Assembly: GCA_017414965.1 (NCBI GenBank)
Contig: JAFQJL010000016.1
Location: 1 to 64,000 of the forward strand
From: Clostridia bacterium
Lineage (GTDB): Bacteria > Bacillota > Clostridia > Oscillospirales > Acutalibacteraceae
Direction: 5' to 3'
DNA: 64,000 nucleotides
Numbering within the stretch: position 1 is the first letter of the stretch; the number at the start of each line of letters is the position of its first letter. The notes beneath the pieces are model-generated. The model saw nothing but the letters and a program-made list of their open reading frames with translations, ran no database searches and was not told where the DNA came from. A program made the translations under genes and the position numbers. Positions 25,530 to 34,231 of this stretch are shown here, one piece after another.

Positions 25530-26804
25530 ATGAACTCTCCCCTGGCCGATCGCATTCGCCCGAATTGCTTAGACGATATGGTGGGACAACCCCATCTCAT
25601 CGGCGAGGGCAAGTCGCTTCGACGAATCATCGAATCGGGAAAAATCCCTAACCTTATATTCTACGGACCGTCCGGCGTAGGCAAGACGACGCTGGCGCGC
25701 ATCATTGCGGAAAAATCCGATATGCGCCTGCACAAATTGAACGGCACCACCGCCTCGACCGCCGACATTAAGGCGATCGTTGAGGAAACCGGTACGTTTG
25801 CCGGTATGAACGGAATCCTGCTCTATTTAGACGAGATCCAGTATTTCAACAAACGCCAGCAGCAGACGCTGCTCGAGTACATTGAAAACGGCAGTATTAC
25901 GCTGATCGCGTCCACCACCGAAAATCCGTATTTCTACATTTACAGCGCCATTCTCAGTCGATCGACCGTGTTTGAGTTCAAGCCGGTGGAGGTTGACGAG
26001 ATCGCCAAGGCAGTCCGCCGCGCTTTCGACGTGTTGGCAGACGAGCAGCAGGTAGAGATCGAGGTAGAAGACGGCGTGGTCGAAAAGATCGCGGCGGCGT
26101 GCGGCGGCGACGTCCGCAAGGCCATCAACACCGTAGAGCTGTGCGTGCTGGCGGCGGAAACCGACGCTGTCGGCGGCATTCACGTGACGTTGGAAAACGC
26201 CTCGCAACTCGGTCAGCGCAGCGCGATGCGCTACGACCGAGACGGCGATGATCATTACGACATCGTTTCCGCTTACCAGAAATCGATGCGCGGCTCCGAT
26301 CCGGACGCGGCACTTCATTATCTGGCGCGATTGCTGGAAGCCGGCGATCTCCCCTCGGCATGCCGTCGATTGATGGTGTGCGCGTGCGAAGACGTGGGGC
26401 TGGCGTATCCACAGATCATTCCCATCGTCAAATCGGCGGTGGATATCGCGTTGCAGGTCGGTTTGCCGGAAGCGCGTCTGCCCTTGGCGGATGCGGTCAT
26501 CATGGTGGCGACCGCACCAAAATCCAACTCCGCACACAACGCCATTGCCGCGGCGATGGCAGACGTGCAGGCCGGTCGCTCCGGTCCGGTGCCACGGCAG
26601 CTGCAAAACAAGCATTACGACGGCGAGGATGCCGCGGTCAAAGGCCAGCATTACCTGTATCCGCACGCGTTCCCCGATCACTGGGTCAAGCAACAGTATT
26701 TGCCGGATGTCCTGCAGGACGCCACCTACTACACGCCGGGCGACAACAAGAACGAACAGGCCTTTGCCGCCTACTGGAAAACGGTGAAAGACCGACAAAA
26801 ATAA
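25530..26804 (+). CDS. rarA: Replication-associated recombination protein A (MgsA/RarA AAA ATPase)
   Basis: A 424-residue clamp-loader-like AAA+ ATPase acting at stalled forks with SSB. N-terminal LADRIRPNCLDDMVGQPHL, Walker A GPSGVGKTTLA (about 49-59, more often GPPG), Walker B LYLDEIQYF (about 98-106; DEIH in most members, here DEIQ), sensor 1 STTENPYF (about 129-136), and a C-terminal tetramerisation region with PLPLRNAPT-type region replaced by RSGPVPRQLQNKHYDGED. RBS is weak (AATCAGGTGAACGT), which fits coupling to glyA transcription. Confidence 0.95.
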   Translation: MNSPLADRIRPNCLDDMVGQPHLIGEGKSLRRIIESGKIPNLIFYGPSGVGKTTLARIIAEKSDMRLHKLNGTTASTADIKAIVEETGTFAGMNGILLYLDEIQYFNKRQQQTLLEYIENGSITLIASTTENPYFYIYSAILSRSTVFEFKPVEVDEIAKAVRRAFDVLADEQQVEIEVEDGVVEKIAAACGGDVRKAINTVELCVLAAETDAVGGIHVTLENASQLGQRSAMRYDRDGDDHYDIVSAYQKSMRGSDPDAALHYLARLLEAGDLPSACRRLMVCACEDVGLAYPQIIPIVKSAVDIALQVGLPEARLPLADAVIMVATAPKSNSAHNAIAAAMADVQAGRSGPVPRQLQNKHYDGEDAAVKGQHYLYPHAFPDHWVKQQYLPDVLQDATYYTPGDNKNEQAFAAYWKTVKDRQK

Positions 26805-26812
26805 GAGAAAAC

Positions 26813-26876
26813 CGGAGAATTTCCGTGATGCGCGTCGAATTACGTGCAAAATCTTGCGGAATTCTCCGTTTTTTTT
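26813..26876 (+). terminator. Terminator after rarA
   Basis: CGGAGAATTTCCG (26813 on) pairs with CGGAATTCTCCG (26857-26868) with one bulge and a long loop, then eight Ts. Confidence 0.75.
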
Positions 26877-26906
26877 GGATTTTCGGGGAATATTTCCGAA
26901 AATCTA

Positions 26907-26935
26907 TTGACCTTTTATATGGTATAATTTATAAT
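26907..26935 (+). promoter_or_regulatory. Sigma-A promoter of the potABCD unit
   Basis: TTGACC (26907-26912), 17-base spacer, TATAAT (26930-26935). Predicted transcription start is near 26942, giving a leader of about 225 bases. Confidence 0.8.
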
Positions 26936-26941
26936 ATATGT

Positions 26942-27167
26942 CGTTGCATCCTGCGAAATTTCTTCGCAGGAGCCTGCATCTAAGCAAAAACCAAGCGGTA
27001 TCCAAGCGGCGCCGCAAGCGGACGATTCCCCGTCACGCTTTGCGAAAAACCCTTTGCGAGGGCGCTCGTCCCAAGTACCGCGGTTTCACGTCCGATGACG
27101 GCCATGACCGTCCACGGGAAACTTCTATGTGCCGTCCGGCACGACCGCAAAGGGGGATGCATTGAAA
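26942..27167 (+). promoter_or_regulatory. Long structured 5' leader of potABCD (candidate cis-regulatory RNA)
   Basis: This gene-free stretch is unusually rich in complementary segments. Hairpin CCTGCGAA (26950-26957) with TTCGCAGG (26963-26970). Nested long-range pairs GCGGTA (26995-27000) with TACCGC (27076-27081), enclosing GGACGA (27020-27025) with TCGTCC (27066-27071). Then GTTTC (27083-27087) with GAAAC (27118-27122), enclosing GACGG with CCGTC. Finally GTGCC with GGCAC (27129-27142) just before the RBS. It matches no riboswitch class I can recognise by eye (not T-box, SAM, guanidine, glycine or lysine). A basic open frame from 26938 crosses it but begins before the predicted transcript start. 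Confidence 0.55.
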
Positions 27168-28319
27168 ATGGAAAAAAATCCGATCATTACACTCAAAGAC
27201 ATCGCACTATCGTTTGACGGTGAAAAGGTGCTGGAGAACTTAAATCTCAGTATCTACGATGGGGAATTTGTCACGCTCCTCGGCCCTTCCGGCTGCGGAA
27301 AGACGACGACGCTGCGCATCATCGGCGGCTTCCTCACACCGGATAGCGGCGATGTCTTTTTTGGCGCCAAGCGCGTCAACGATCTGCCGCCGTATAAGCG
27401 ACCGGTCAACACCATTTTTCAGCGCTACGCGCTGTTCCCGCACCTGAACGTGTACGACAACGTGGCGTTCGGGATGAAGGTGCAGAAGAAAAAGAAGGCC
27501 GAGATCGCAGAAACGGTAGAGCGAATGCTCACGATGGTCAACCTGAAAGGCTTTGAGAAACGCACCGTTTCCACCCTTTCGGGCGGTCAGCAGCAGCGCG
27601 TGGCGATCGCGCGCGCCCTCGCCAACAACCCGAAGGTGTTGTTGCTTGACGAGCCGTTGGCGGCGCTGGATCTCAAGCTCCGCAAGGATATGCAAAACGA
27701 ACTCAAGAATATGCAAAAATCCTTGGGCATTACGTTTATCTACGTCACTCACGATCAGGAAGAAGCACTTTCGATGTCCGATACGGTCGTGGTGATGGAC
27801 GGCGGCGAAATCCAACAGATCGGTACGCCGCTGGATATCTATAACGAGCCGGTCAACGCGTTCGTGGCGGATTTCATTGGCGAAAGTAATATTTTAGACG
27901 GTGTGAGGCTGGCCGACTACAAGGTTAAGTTCTTCGGTCGCGTGTTCGATTGTCTGGATGCCGGCTTTGAAAAGGACGAGCCGGTCGACGTGGTTATTCG
28001 ACCGGAGGACATCAACATCGTGCCGCCCGAGCAGGGCTTGACCGGCACGGTCACTTCGGTGACGTTTAAGGGTGTCCACTACGAAACGATCGTCGATTTC
28101 TACGGATTTAAGTGGCTGATCCAGACCACCGAGTATCATCCGGTGGGCAGCGTGATCGGTATCGTGCTGGATCCGGACGACATCCATATTATGAAAAAAT
28201 CGCGTTACTCCGGTATGTTCGGCGATTACAGCTCGTACTCCGAGGAGTTCGACGAGATGAACGATCCGACCATCGACCTGGTCGACGACGAGTCGACCGC
28301 GGCGGAGGAGGCGGACTGA
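27168..28319 (+). CDS. potA: Spermidine/putrescine ABC transporter, ATP-binding protein
   Basis: ATPase of the polyamine importer. It is 383 residues: Walker [15 protein letters not shown] (about 37-50), Q-loop, signature [17 protein letters not shown] (about 136-152), Walker [14 protein letters not shown]-loop [10 protein letters not shown], and a C-terminal TOBE domain (about 290-355). The start is ambiguous: ATG 27168 is 11 bases after AAAGGGGG, while TTG 27162 has tighter spacing. The C-terminal tail beyond the TOBE domain is very acidic ([20 protein letters not shown]). First gene of a tight four-gene operon. Confidence 0.95.
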   Translation: MEKNPIITLKDIALSFDGEKVLENLNLSIYDGEFVTLLGPSGCGKTTTLRIIGGFLTPDSGDVFFGAKRVNDLPPYKRPVNTIFQRYALFPHLNVYDNVAFGMKVQKKKKAEIAETVERMLTMVNLKGFEKRTVSTLSGGQQQRVAIARALANNPKVLLLDEPLAALDLKLRKDMQNELKNMQKSLGITFIYVTHDQEEALSMSDTVVVMDGGEIQQIGTPLDIYNEPVNAFVADFIGESNILDGVRLADYKVKFFGRVFDCLDAGFEKDEPVDVVIRPEDINIVPPEQGLTGTVTSVTFKGVHYETIVDFYGFKWLIQTTEYHPVGSVIGIVLDPDDIHIMKKSRYSGMFGDYSSYSEEFDEMNDPTIDLVDDESTAAEEAD

Positions 28320-28320
28320 T

Positions 28321-29130
28321 ATGATGAAGGCTCGCGGTGCGGCCGCTCCCTTTGCGTTGTGGATGGCGATCTTTACCGTCGTTCCGTTGGGAGTAGTCGT
28401 TTACTACGCCTTCACCACCGCCGAAGGCGCTTTTACTCTGGACAATATTTTCGCCATCCACCAGTACGCCGGCTCGCTGTTGCGGTCGTTCTGGATCGGC
28501 TTGCTGTCCACCGCCATTTGTCTGTTGCTCGCCTATCCCCTGGCGTTTAGCATCTCGCGCGCCAAAGGCCGCGTTCAGCAAACGATGGTGATGCTCATTA
28601 TGATGCCGATGTGGATGAATTTTCTGCTCCGCACCTATGCGTGGCAGTCGCTTTTGGAAAACAACGGCTTTATCAACCAATTCCTTGGCTTGTTTGGGTT
28701 GCATCTCAATATGATCAACACCACCGGCGCGGTCGTGCTGGGTATGGTGTATAACTTCCTGCCCTTTATGATCCTGCCGCTTTATTCGGTGATGGTCAAA
28801 ATCGACCGTTCGGTCATCGAGGCGGCACAGGATCTCGGCTCTAACGCTATTCAGGTGTTTGCCCGCGTGATCCTGCCGCTGTCGGTACCGGGTATCATCA
28901 GCGGTATCACGATGGTGTTGATCCCGATCATCAGTACCTTTGCCATTACGCAGATTCTCGGCGGCAGTCTAGTCAATATGATCGGCGATAACATCGAGAT
29001 GAAATTCTTTGGCACCGCGCCCGACTACAACGTCGGCTCGGCGCTGGCGTTGTTGTTGATGGTGTTACTGCTCATCAGTATGGGCATTATGAACGCCTTT
29101 GACAAAGATAACGAGGGGGTGACGGTATGA
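28321..29130 (+). CDS. potB: Spermidine/putrescine ABC transporter permease PotB
   Basis: A 269-residue inner-membrane permease with six hydrophobic segments. The EAA loop that docks to PotA is EAAQDLGSNAIQVFARVILPLSVPGI (about 168-193; longer than shown motifs need). MWMNFLLRTYAWQSLL (about 98-113) is a PotB-type signature. The start follows the potA stop by one base; a second in-frame ATG three bases later is equally possible. Confidence 0.94.
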   Translation: MMKARGAAAPFALWMAIFTVVPLGVVVYYAFTTAEGAFTLDNIFAIHQYAGSLLRSFWIGLLSTAICLLLAYPLAFSISRAKGRVQQTMVMLIMMPMWMNFLLRTYAWQSLLENNGFINQFLGLFGLHLNMINTTGAVVLGMVYNFLPFMILPLYSVMVKIDRSVIEAAQDLGSNAIQVFARVILPLSVPGIISGITMVLIPIISTFAITQILGGSLVNMIGDNIEMKFFGTAPDYNVGSALALLLMVLLLISMGIMNAFDKDNEGVTV

Positions 29131-29960
29131 AAGCACTCTCCCGTGTGTATAACAGCCTGATCTTCTTGTTCCTCTACGCCCCTATCGCCGTGCTCATCCT
29201 GTTTTCGTTTAACGATTCCAAAAGCCGCGTAGTGTGGAACGGGTTTTCGCTCAAATGGTACGAGCAGCTGTTCCAAAATGAGATGATCATGGAATCACTC
29301 CAGGTCACCTTGCTGGTGGCGATCATTGCCTCGTTGGTGGCAACCGTCATTGGCACTGCCGCCGCCGTCGGCATTCACGGCATGAACAACAAACTCAAAA
29401 AGGTGTTTTTAACGGTCAACAACATTCCGGTCAACAATCCGGAGATCGTGACCGGTGTGGCGCTGATGCTGTTGTTTGTGGCAATCATCAGCTTTATGAA
29501 CCACACCTTCGGCACCCATTTGAAAATGGGCTTCGGCACGCTTCTCATTGCCCACATCACCTTTGACATCCCCTACGTCATTTTGCAGATCATGCCCAAG
29601 CTTCGCCAGACCGACAAACACCTCTACGAAGCGGCATTGGATCTGGGATGTCATCCCGTGCCGGCGTTTTTCAAGGTCATTCTGCCGGAGATCGCCAGCG
29701 GCGTGTTTACCGGCTTGCTGATGGCGTTTACGCTGTCGCTGGACGATTTTGTCATCAGTTATTGCACCGCCGGCTCCGGCGCACAGACGCTGTCGGTCAC
29801 CATCTACTCGATGGTGCGCCGCCGTGTAACACCGGAGGTCAACGCGGTGTCCACCCTGCTGTTTGGCTCGGTTTTGTTGTTGCTGGTGACGGTCAACGTC
29901 ATTCAGATCCACAACGAAAACAAGCTCAAAAAAGAAGAAAGAAGGGGGCGTGCGCGATGA
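29127..29960 (+). CDS. potC: Spermidine/putrescine ABC transporter permease PotC
   Basis: A 277-residue permease with six membrane segments, starting with the typical FLFLYAPIAVLILFSFN. The EAA loop is YEAALDLGCHPVPAFFKVIL (about 169-188), followed by the conserved FTLSLDDFVISYCTAG. Overlaps potB by four bases (ATGA), implying coupled translation with the partner permease. Confidence 0.95.
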   Translation: MKALSRVYNSLIFLFLYAPIAVLILFSFNDSKSRVVWNGFSLKWYEQLFQNEMIMESLQVTLLVAIIASLVATVIGTAAAVGIHGMNNKLKKVFLTVNNIPVNNPEIVTGVALMLLFVAIISFMNHTFGTHLKMGFGTLLIAHITFDIPYVILQIMPKLRQTDKHLYEAALDLGCHPVPAFFKVILPEIASGVFTGLLMAFTLSLDDFVISYCTAGSGAQTLSVTIYSMVRRRVTPEVNAVSTLLFGSVLLLLVTVNVIQIHNENKLKKEERRGRAR

Positions 29961-31027
29961 AGCTTTTCCGTTCCCTGACGGTGACGATCGTCGCCGTGCT
30001 TCTGTTTTCACTTTTGACCGGCTGTACGGCCGTTGAGGATGACACGCCGGAGATCACGGTGTACAACTGGGGCGAATATCTCGACGACGAGGTGTTGGAC
30101 GTCAACGAGGCTTTCACGAAAGAAACCGGCATTCGCGTCAAATATCTCACCTTTGACAGCAACGAATCCATCTACGCTATGGCGAAGATTGGCTCGGTGG
30201 ATTTTGACGTGATCATCCCCTCGGATTATATGATCGGCAAAATGATCGAAGGCGATATGCTGGCGCCTCTCAACTACGAAAACATCCCCAACGCCTCGCA
30301 CATTGCCGAGGCGTACACCGGCTGGGATTTCGATCCCGACAACACCTATTCGGTGCCGTATATGTGGGGCATCACCGGCATTTTTTACAACAAAAAATAC
30401 GTGGACGAGGCCGATTTGAAGGCGGGCTGGGACATTCTGTGGAACGAAAAGTACAGCAAGCAGATTTTGATGTTCAACAACCCGCGCGATGCCTTTGCGA
30501 TCGCCGAAGCAAAGCTCGGCTACTCCATCAACACCACCGATGAGGACGAAATCGCCGCCGCTGCGCAGGAGCTTATCCGGCAAAAGCCGTTGGTGCAAGC
30601 GTACGTGATGGATCAAGTCTACGACAAAATGATCAACGAGGAGGCGTGGCTCGCGCCGTATTACAACGGCGATATAGCCATCATCTGCGACGTGGAGGAA
30701 GGCAACCCCGACGTCGGCTTCTATATTCCGGAGCAGACGGTGAACTTCTTTGTTGACAGCGCCTGCGTCAGCAGCAAGTCAACCAGAAAAGCCGAAGCGG
30801 AGGCGTATATCAATTTCCTCTGCCGCACCGACGTGGCGCTCGCCAATGCCGAGTACGTTTGCTACGGCTCTCCGCACGACGAGGTGCGCGAGCTGCTGGA
30901 TCCGGAAATGGGCGAAAATCCGTTGTATTATCCCGATCTGGACGCCATCAAAGCCGAGGCGTATATCACGCTGCCGGATGCCACCAACAAGTTGATGGAC
31001 GTCTGGTGGACCAAACTGAAGCAATAA
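29957..31027 (+). CDS. potD: Spermidine/putrescine-binding lipoprotein PotD
   Basis: A 356-residue substrate-binding lipoprotein. Signal peptide with lipobox LLTGC (Cys23). The mature protein begins with the type PotD/F segment ITVYNWGEYLDDEVL, followed by FDVIIPSDYMIGKMI and YSVPYMWGITGIFYN, all standard polyamine-binding protein motifs. ATG 29957 follows GAAGGGGGCGTGCGCG and overlaps potC by four bases. Preference for putrescine or spermidine cannot be read from the sequence. Confidence 0.95.
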   Translation: MKLFRSLTVTIVAVLLFSLLTGCTAVEDDTPEITVYNWGEYLDDEVLDVNEAFTKETGIRVKYLTFDSNESIYAMAKIGSVDFDVIIPSDYMIGKMIEGDMLAPLNYENIPNASHIAEAYTGWDFDPDNTYSVPYMWGITGIFYNKKYVDEADLKAGWDILWNEKYSKQILMFNNPRDAFAIAEAKLGYSINTTDEDEIAAAAQELIRQKPLVQAYVMDQVYDKMINEEAWLAPYYNGDIAIICDVEEGNPDVGFYIPEQTVNFFVDSACVSSKSTRKAEAEAYINFLCRTDVALANAEYVCYGSPHDEVRELLDPEMGENPLYYPDLDAIKAEAYITLPDATNKLMDVWWTKLKQ

Positions 31028-31037
31028 GGAGTTTCCT

Positions 31038-31916
31038 ATGACCGTTACCTTACAAAATCAAGCCCTCACCGTAAAGATCGAGAGCTTTGGCGCACAGCTG
31101 AAATCCATGGTTACTGCCGACGGCACCGAATATCTGTGGCAAGGCGATCAGGAGAACTGGGGCGATCGTGCGCCCAACCTGTTCCCCACCGTCGGTCAGC
31201 TGCGCGGGCAAAAAGCGACTTGCGCCCGCGGCGAGATCCGTCTGCCGATTCACGGGTTTGCGTGCACCTCGGAGTTTGTCGTGGAAAGTGCGTCCGATAC
31301 CGCGGCGACCTTTCTGCTGACCGATAACGAGGAAACGCGCGAGCGCTATCCGTATCGGTTTGCGTTCCGCATCACCTATGCCATCGAGGACAATCGGTTG
31401 GCGGTATCCTACGCCGTCACCAACACCGATGCCGATCCGATGCCGTTTGGCGTTGGCGGACACCCCGGCATCAACGTGCCGCTGGTGGAGGGCGAAAATT
31501 TCGAGGATTATGCGGTGGAGTTGGAGTATCCCGAAACGGCGGATTGTCCGACCGTCGATCTGGCCGCCGGCCTGATCGTCGACGGCATCCGCAACCGAAT
31601 GCTCACAAACGAACAGCGATTTACGCTGCGGCATCCGTTGTTCCGCGGCGACGCACTGATTTTCGATAACATCCGTTCCCGCAAGATCAAGCTGTTTTCC
31701 AAAAAAAGCGGTCGCGGTGTAGAAATGGCGTTTGCGGATTTTCCGGCGGTCGCTCTCTGGTCAACCGAAACGGACGCCCCGTTTGTCTGCTTGGAGCCGT
31801 GGGTGACGATGGCCACGAAATACAGCGAGGACGACGTATTTGAACATAAGTGGAACATTCAAACCGCCGCCCCCAATGAAACCAAAACCTATACGTTTAC
31901 CTTATCGATGTTTTAA
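31038..31916 (+). CDS. Aldose 1-epimerase family protein (LacX-like mutarotase)
   Basis: A 292-residue beta-sandwich protein of the galactose mutarotase superfamily, interconverting sugar anomers or hexose-6-phosphates. Landmarks: EYLWQGDQENWGDRAPNLFP (about 32-51), RLPIHGFACTSEF with the first conserved His (about 74), and PFGVGGHPGINVP with the second (about 138-142). The C-terminal LEPWVTMATKY is typical of the LacX/YeaD-like branch. Substrate unknown. It follows potD by ten bases and may be in the same transcript, with the shared terminator at 31920. Confidence 0.9.
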   Translation: MTVTLQNQALTVKIESFGAQLKSMVTADGTEYLWQGDQENWGDRAPNLFPTVGQLRGQKATCARGEIRLPIHGFACTSEFVVESASDTAATFLLTDNEETRERYPYRFAFRITYAIEDNRLAVSYAVTNTDADPMPFGVGGHPGINVPLVEGENFEDYAVELEYPETADCPTVDLAAGLIVDGIRNRMLTNEQRFTLRHPLFRGDALIFDNIRSRKIKLFSKKSGRGVEMAFADFPAVALWSTETDAPFVCLEPWVTMATKYSEDDVFEHKWNIQTAAPNETKTYTFTLSMF

Positions 31917-31919
31917 ACA

Positions 31920-31960
31920 AAAACCGGTCATCCGCCAAAGCGGACGACCGGTTTTTATTA
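31920..31960 (+). terminator. Terminator of the pot operon unit
   Basis: AAAACCGGTC...GACCGGTTTTTA outer stem with an inner GTCCGC-like stem (TCCGC/GCGGA), followed by Ts. Confidence 0.88.
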
Positions 31961-32070
31961 TAGTAGATCGTTTTTCGCATTTCGTTTGTGTAATCTGCCA
32001 CATTTCCCGACCGAAAGCAACGGCTTTGGTCTTGTTTTTTGAAAAAATGCGATTTTCCTGAAAATAAATG

Positions 32071-32099
32071 TTGTATTTTTTATTTTATAGTGATATAAT
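32071..32099 (+). promoter_or_regulatory. Sigma-A promoter for the DivIVA-like gene
   Basis: TTGTAT (32071-32076), 17-base spacer, TATAAT (32094-32099). Confidence 0.7.
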
Positions 32100-32132
32100 A
32101 AGATGAATTTATGTAAAGTTGGAGGTGTAACC

Positions 32133-32900
32133 GTGGCAGGTAACGGATTGTTTCGTTCCAGTTTCCGTGGATTTAACCGTCAAGACGTGCTCGATTACAT
32201 CGACACGCTGTGCCGGGAAAACGAGCAGCAGTTGCAGGCTCTGCAAGAGCAGATGAATGCGCAAAACGCTCGCTTGGTCGAAGCGGAACAGGCTCGCGCG
32301 GCAGCGGAAGCAGAGATCGCTTCGCTGACCGAGCAAAACGATCAGCTGGAAGCGTTGATCGATGAGCACAATCGCGCCAACCGCGAATTGCGCGCACAAA
32401 TTGAAGAACTCAACACCCGTCAGCAGGGACAAAGTCAGTTGGAGCTGGATAACGCTCGCTTGTTGGCGGTCAACGCCACCCTCCGCGAGCAGCAGTCGCA
32501 GTATCAAGCGGTGACTGGTCGTCTGCAAAACATCACCGACGAGATGCGCAAGCACAGCTTGAATTTCCTCGGCACCTCCTGCAAGCGCAGCGAGGAATGT
32601 CTGGATACGATGGAAAAACTGGTGGCCGATTACGAAAGCCAGTTGGCCGAAACGCGCCGCCGCATCGGCGAAGCGCGCGCGGTACTGGAAGAACAGAAGG
32701 ATGCCGCCGGCGTACATCTGGACGAGTTGATCCAAGAGATCTTGGAGGGCAAGCCCTTGCCGGCCTCTGCCGCCCCGAAATCGACGGTCGCACAACCGGC
32801 TGCCGCCAATCCGGTCAATAAGCCGCGCTTGATGCAGCAGCCGAAGCGCTCTGCCCCGCGCCGCAGTACCGTCAGTTGGCTCGCGAATTTGCTGAAATAA
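32133..32900 (+). CDS. DivIVA-domain coiled-coil protein
   Basis: A 255-residue, mostly helical protein. The N-terminal SSFRGFNRQDVLDYIDTL (about 7-24) resembles the lipid-binding DivIVA/GpsB N-terminus. A long coiled coil (about 28-130) rich in Gln/Glu/Ala follows, then a second helical stretch, then a Pro/Ala-rich tail ending in basic residues. DivIVA family members mark curved membrane at poles and septa; the exact role here is unknown. GTG 32133 is selected by TTGGAGGTGTAACC; the upstream ATG 32103 lies too near the promoter and has no RBS. Confidence 0.8.
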   Translation: MAGNGLFRSSFRGFNRQDVLDYIDTLCRENEQQLQALQEQMNAQNARLVEAEQARAAAEAEIASLTEQNDQLEALIDEHNRANRELRAQIEELNTRQQGQSQLELDNARLLAVNATLREQQSQYQAVTGRLQNITDEMRKHSLNFLGTSCKRSEECLDTMEKLVADYESQLAETRRRIGEARAVLEEQKDAAGVHLDELIQEILEGKPLPASAAPKSTVAQPAAANPVNKPRLMQQPKRSAPRRSTVSWLANLLK

Positions 32901-32965
32901 ATTTGGTTGAATGGAGCGCGTCTCCTCAACATATACTGTAACACACAAAAAAGGAGTTATGAACT

Positions 32966-33187
32966 ATGCCTGAGCTGAAATATGAAATCGTGAAAGAGTG
33001 CGGCGTGCTGTCGCAGACCCCGTCCGGTTGGACCAAAGAACTGAATATGATCAGCTGGAACGATCGTGCCCCGAAGTACGACATTCGTGAGTGGGCGCCG
33101 GGCCGCACCAAGATGGGCAAGGGTTGCACCCTGTCGCCGGACGAGATCATTCTTCTCCGCGATATACTCAACGACCTCGATCTGTAA
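32966..33187 (+). CDS. PC4/YdbC-like ssDNA-binding protein
   Basis: A 73-residue protein matching the bacterial PC4/YdbC (DUF-type transcriptional coactivator p15) fold: GWTKELNMISWNDRAPKYDIREW (longer strand pair, about 22-44) and GKGCTLSPDEIILLRDIL at the end. The lactococcal YdbC relative binds single-stranded nucleic acid; the role here is inferred. RBS AAAGGAG. The preceding 65 bases contain CATATACT (32930-32937), usable as a sigma-E-type -10 or, with TTGAAT at 19 bases, a poor sigma-A promoter. Confidence 0.85.
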   Translation: MPELKYEIVKECGVLSQTPSGWTKELNMISWNDRAPKYDIREWAPGRTKMGKGCTLSPDEIILLRDILNDLDL

Positions 33188-33192
33188 GACGT

Positions 33193-33224
33193 AAAAAACG
33201 GGATACCTCGGTATCCCGTTTTTC
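33193..33224 (+). terminator. Terminator after the PC4-like gene
   Basis: AAAACGGGATACC pairs with GGTATCCCGTTTT around a two- to four-base loop, then Ts. Confidence 0.9.
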
Positions 33225-33244
33225 CTTGAAAGGAGTCGATTGCT

Positions 33245-34105
33245 ATGGAATTCTGGGAGTTGCTGAAATCCGCGCTGATGGGCGTGGTGCAGGGCATTAC
33301 CGAATGGCTGCCCATCAGCAGTACCGCCCACCTGAAACTCGCCCAGCAATTGTTACCGCTGTTTCCGCACGACGCCATCGGTCCGGCGTTTTCCTCGATG
33401 TACGACGTGGTGATCCAGCTCGGCTCGATTTTGGCGGTGGTGGTGCTGTATTTCCACAAACTCAACCCCCTCTCGCCCAAGAAAACCAGCGAGCAGAAAA
33501 AGGAAACCTTTTGGCTGTGGGGAAAAGTGTTGATCGCCAGCATTCCGGCGGCGATCGCCGGCCTGCTCATCGACGATTGGCTGGATAGTATGGAAACCGA
33601 GCACACCGCTGTGTTTCTCTACATCATTGCCGCGGCGTTGATCGTGTACGGCATCCTCTTTATCGTAATGGAAAGCGTAGTCCGCAAACCCAAGGTAAAC
33701 GATCTCACCGAACTTTCCCCCAAGCGTGCGCTGGGTATCGGCGCGTTCCAAATGCTCGCGCTCATTCCCGGTACCTCGCGCTCCGGCTCAACCATTCTGG
33801 GTGCCACGGCACTCGGTGCGGCGCGTTCGGTGGCGGCGGAATTTTCGTTCTTTATGGCCATTCCGGTGATGTTTGGCGCGAGCGGCATCAAGTTGCTCAA
33901 AGCCGCTTTGGAAGGTACGCTTGCACAGTTTGAGTGGTTGCACTGGGCCTCGCTGATCGTGGGATTTGTGGTGTCGTTTATCGTGTCGGTCGTGGTGATC
34001 CGCGTGTTTATGAACTACATCAAAAAACACGACTTCAAGGGCTTCGGCGTATACCGCATCCTCATCGGTATTGTGGTGTTGATCGCCGTACCAGTTCTTT
34101 TGTAA
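33245..34105 (+). CDS. uppP: Undecaprenyl-diphosphatase
   Basis: Membrane enzyme that recycles undecaprenyl pyrophosphate for cell wall synthesis and gives bacitracin resistance. It is 286 residues with about eight hydrophobic segments. The two catalytic motifs are present: GVVQGITEWLPISSTAHL (about 13-30) and the arginine motif PGTSRSGSTI (about 178-187). RBS GAAAGGAG. No promoter of its own is clear after the upstream terminator. Confidence 0.97.
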   Translation: MEFWELLKSALMGVVQGITEWLPISSTAHLKLAQQLLPLFPHDAIGPAFSSMYDVVIQLGSILAVVVLYFHKLNPLSPKKTSEQKKETFWLWGKVLIASIPAAIAGLLIDDWLDSMETEHTAVFLYIIAAALIVYGILFIVMESVVRKPKVNDLTELSPKRALGIGAFQMLALIPGTSRSGSTILGATALGAARSVAAEFSFFMAIPVMFGASGIKLLKAALEGTLAQFEWLHWASLIVGFVVSFIVSVVVIRVFMNYIKKHDFKGFGVYRILIGIVVLIAVPVLL

Positions 34106-34108
34106 TCT

Positions 34109-34142
34109 CGCAGGGCTTTGGCGTGCCAGAGCCCTGTTTTAT
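34109..34142 (+). terminator. uppP terminator
   Basis: CAGGGCTTTGGC (34111 on) pairs with GCCAGAGCCCTG (one G-U) around a two-base loop, then TTTTATTTTTT. Confidence 0.88.
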
Positions 34143-34231
34143 TTTTTGCCTAAAAATTCATAGAATGTCCATACTCCTCTTACCATTTCGATGTATGATA
34201 AAAGTGTAAATTAATGGAAGGAGTCTTCTCC

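Noticed and set aside
26938..27165. A 75-codon basic open frame in the potABCD leader
   Set aside because: Its ATG precedes the predicted transcription start, it has no RBS, and the sequence is dominated by paired stems.
34141..34231. Sigma-G-like site (TGCCTA, 17 bases, CATACTC) before the ATPase-FtsX fusion
   Set aside because: The -35 box matches the consensus at too few positions to be separated from chance.
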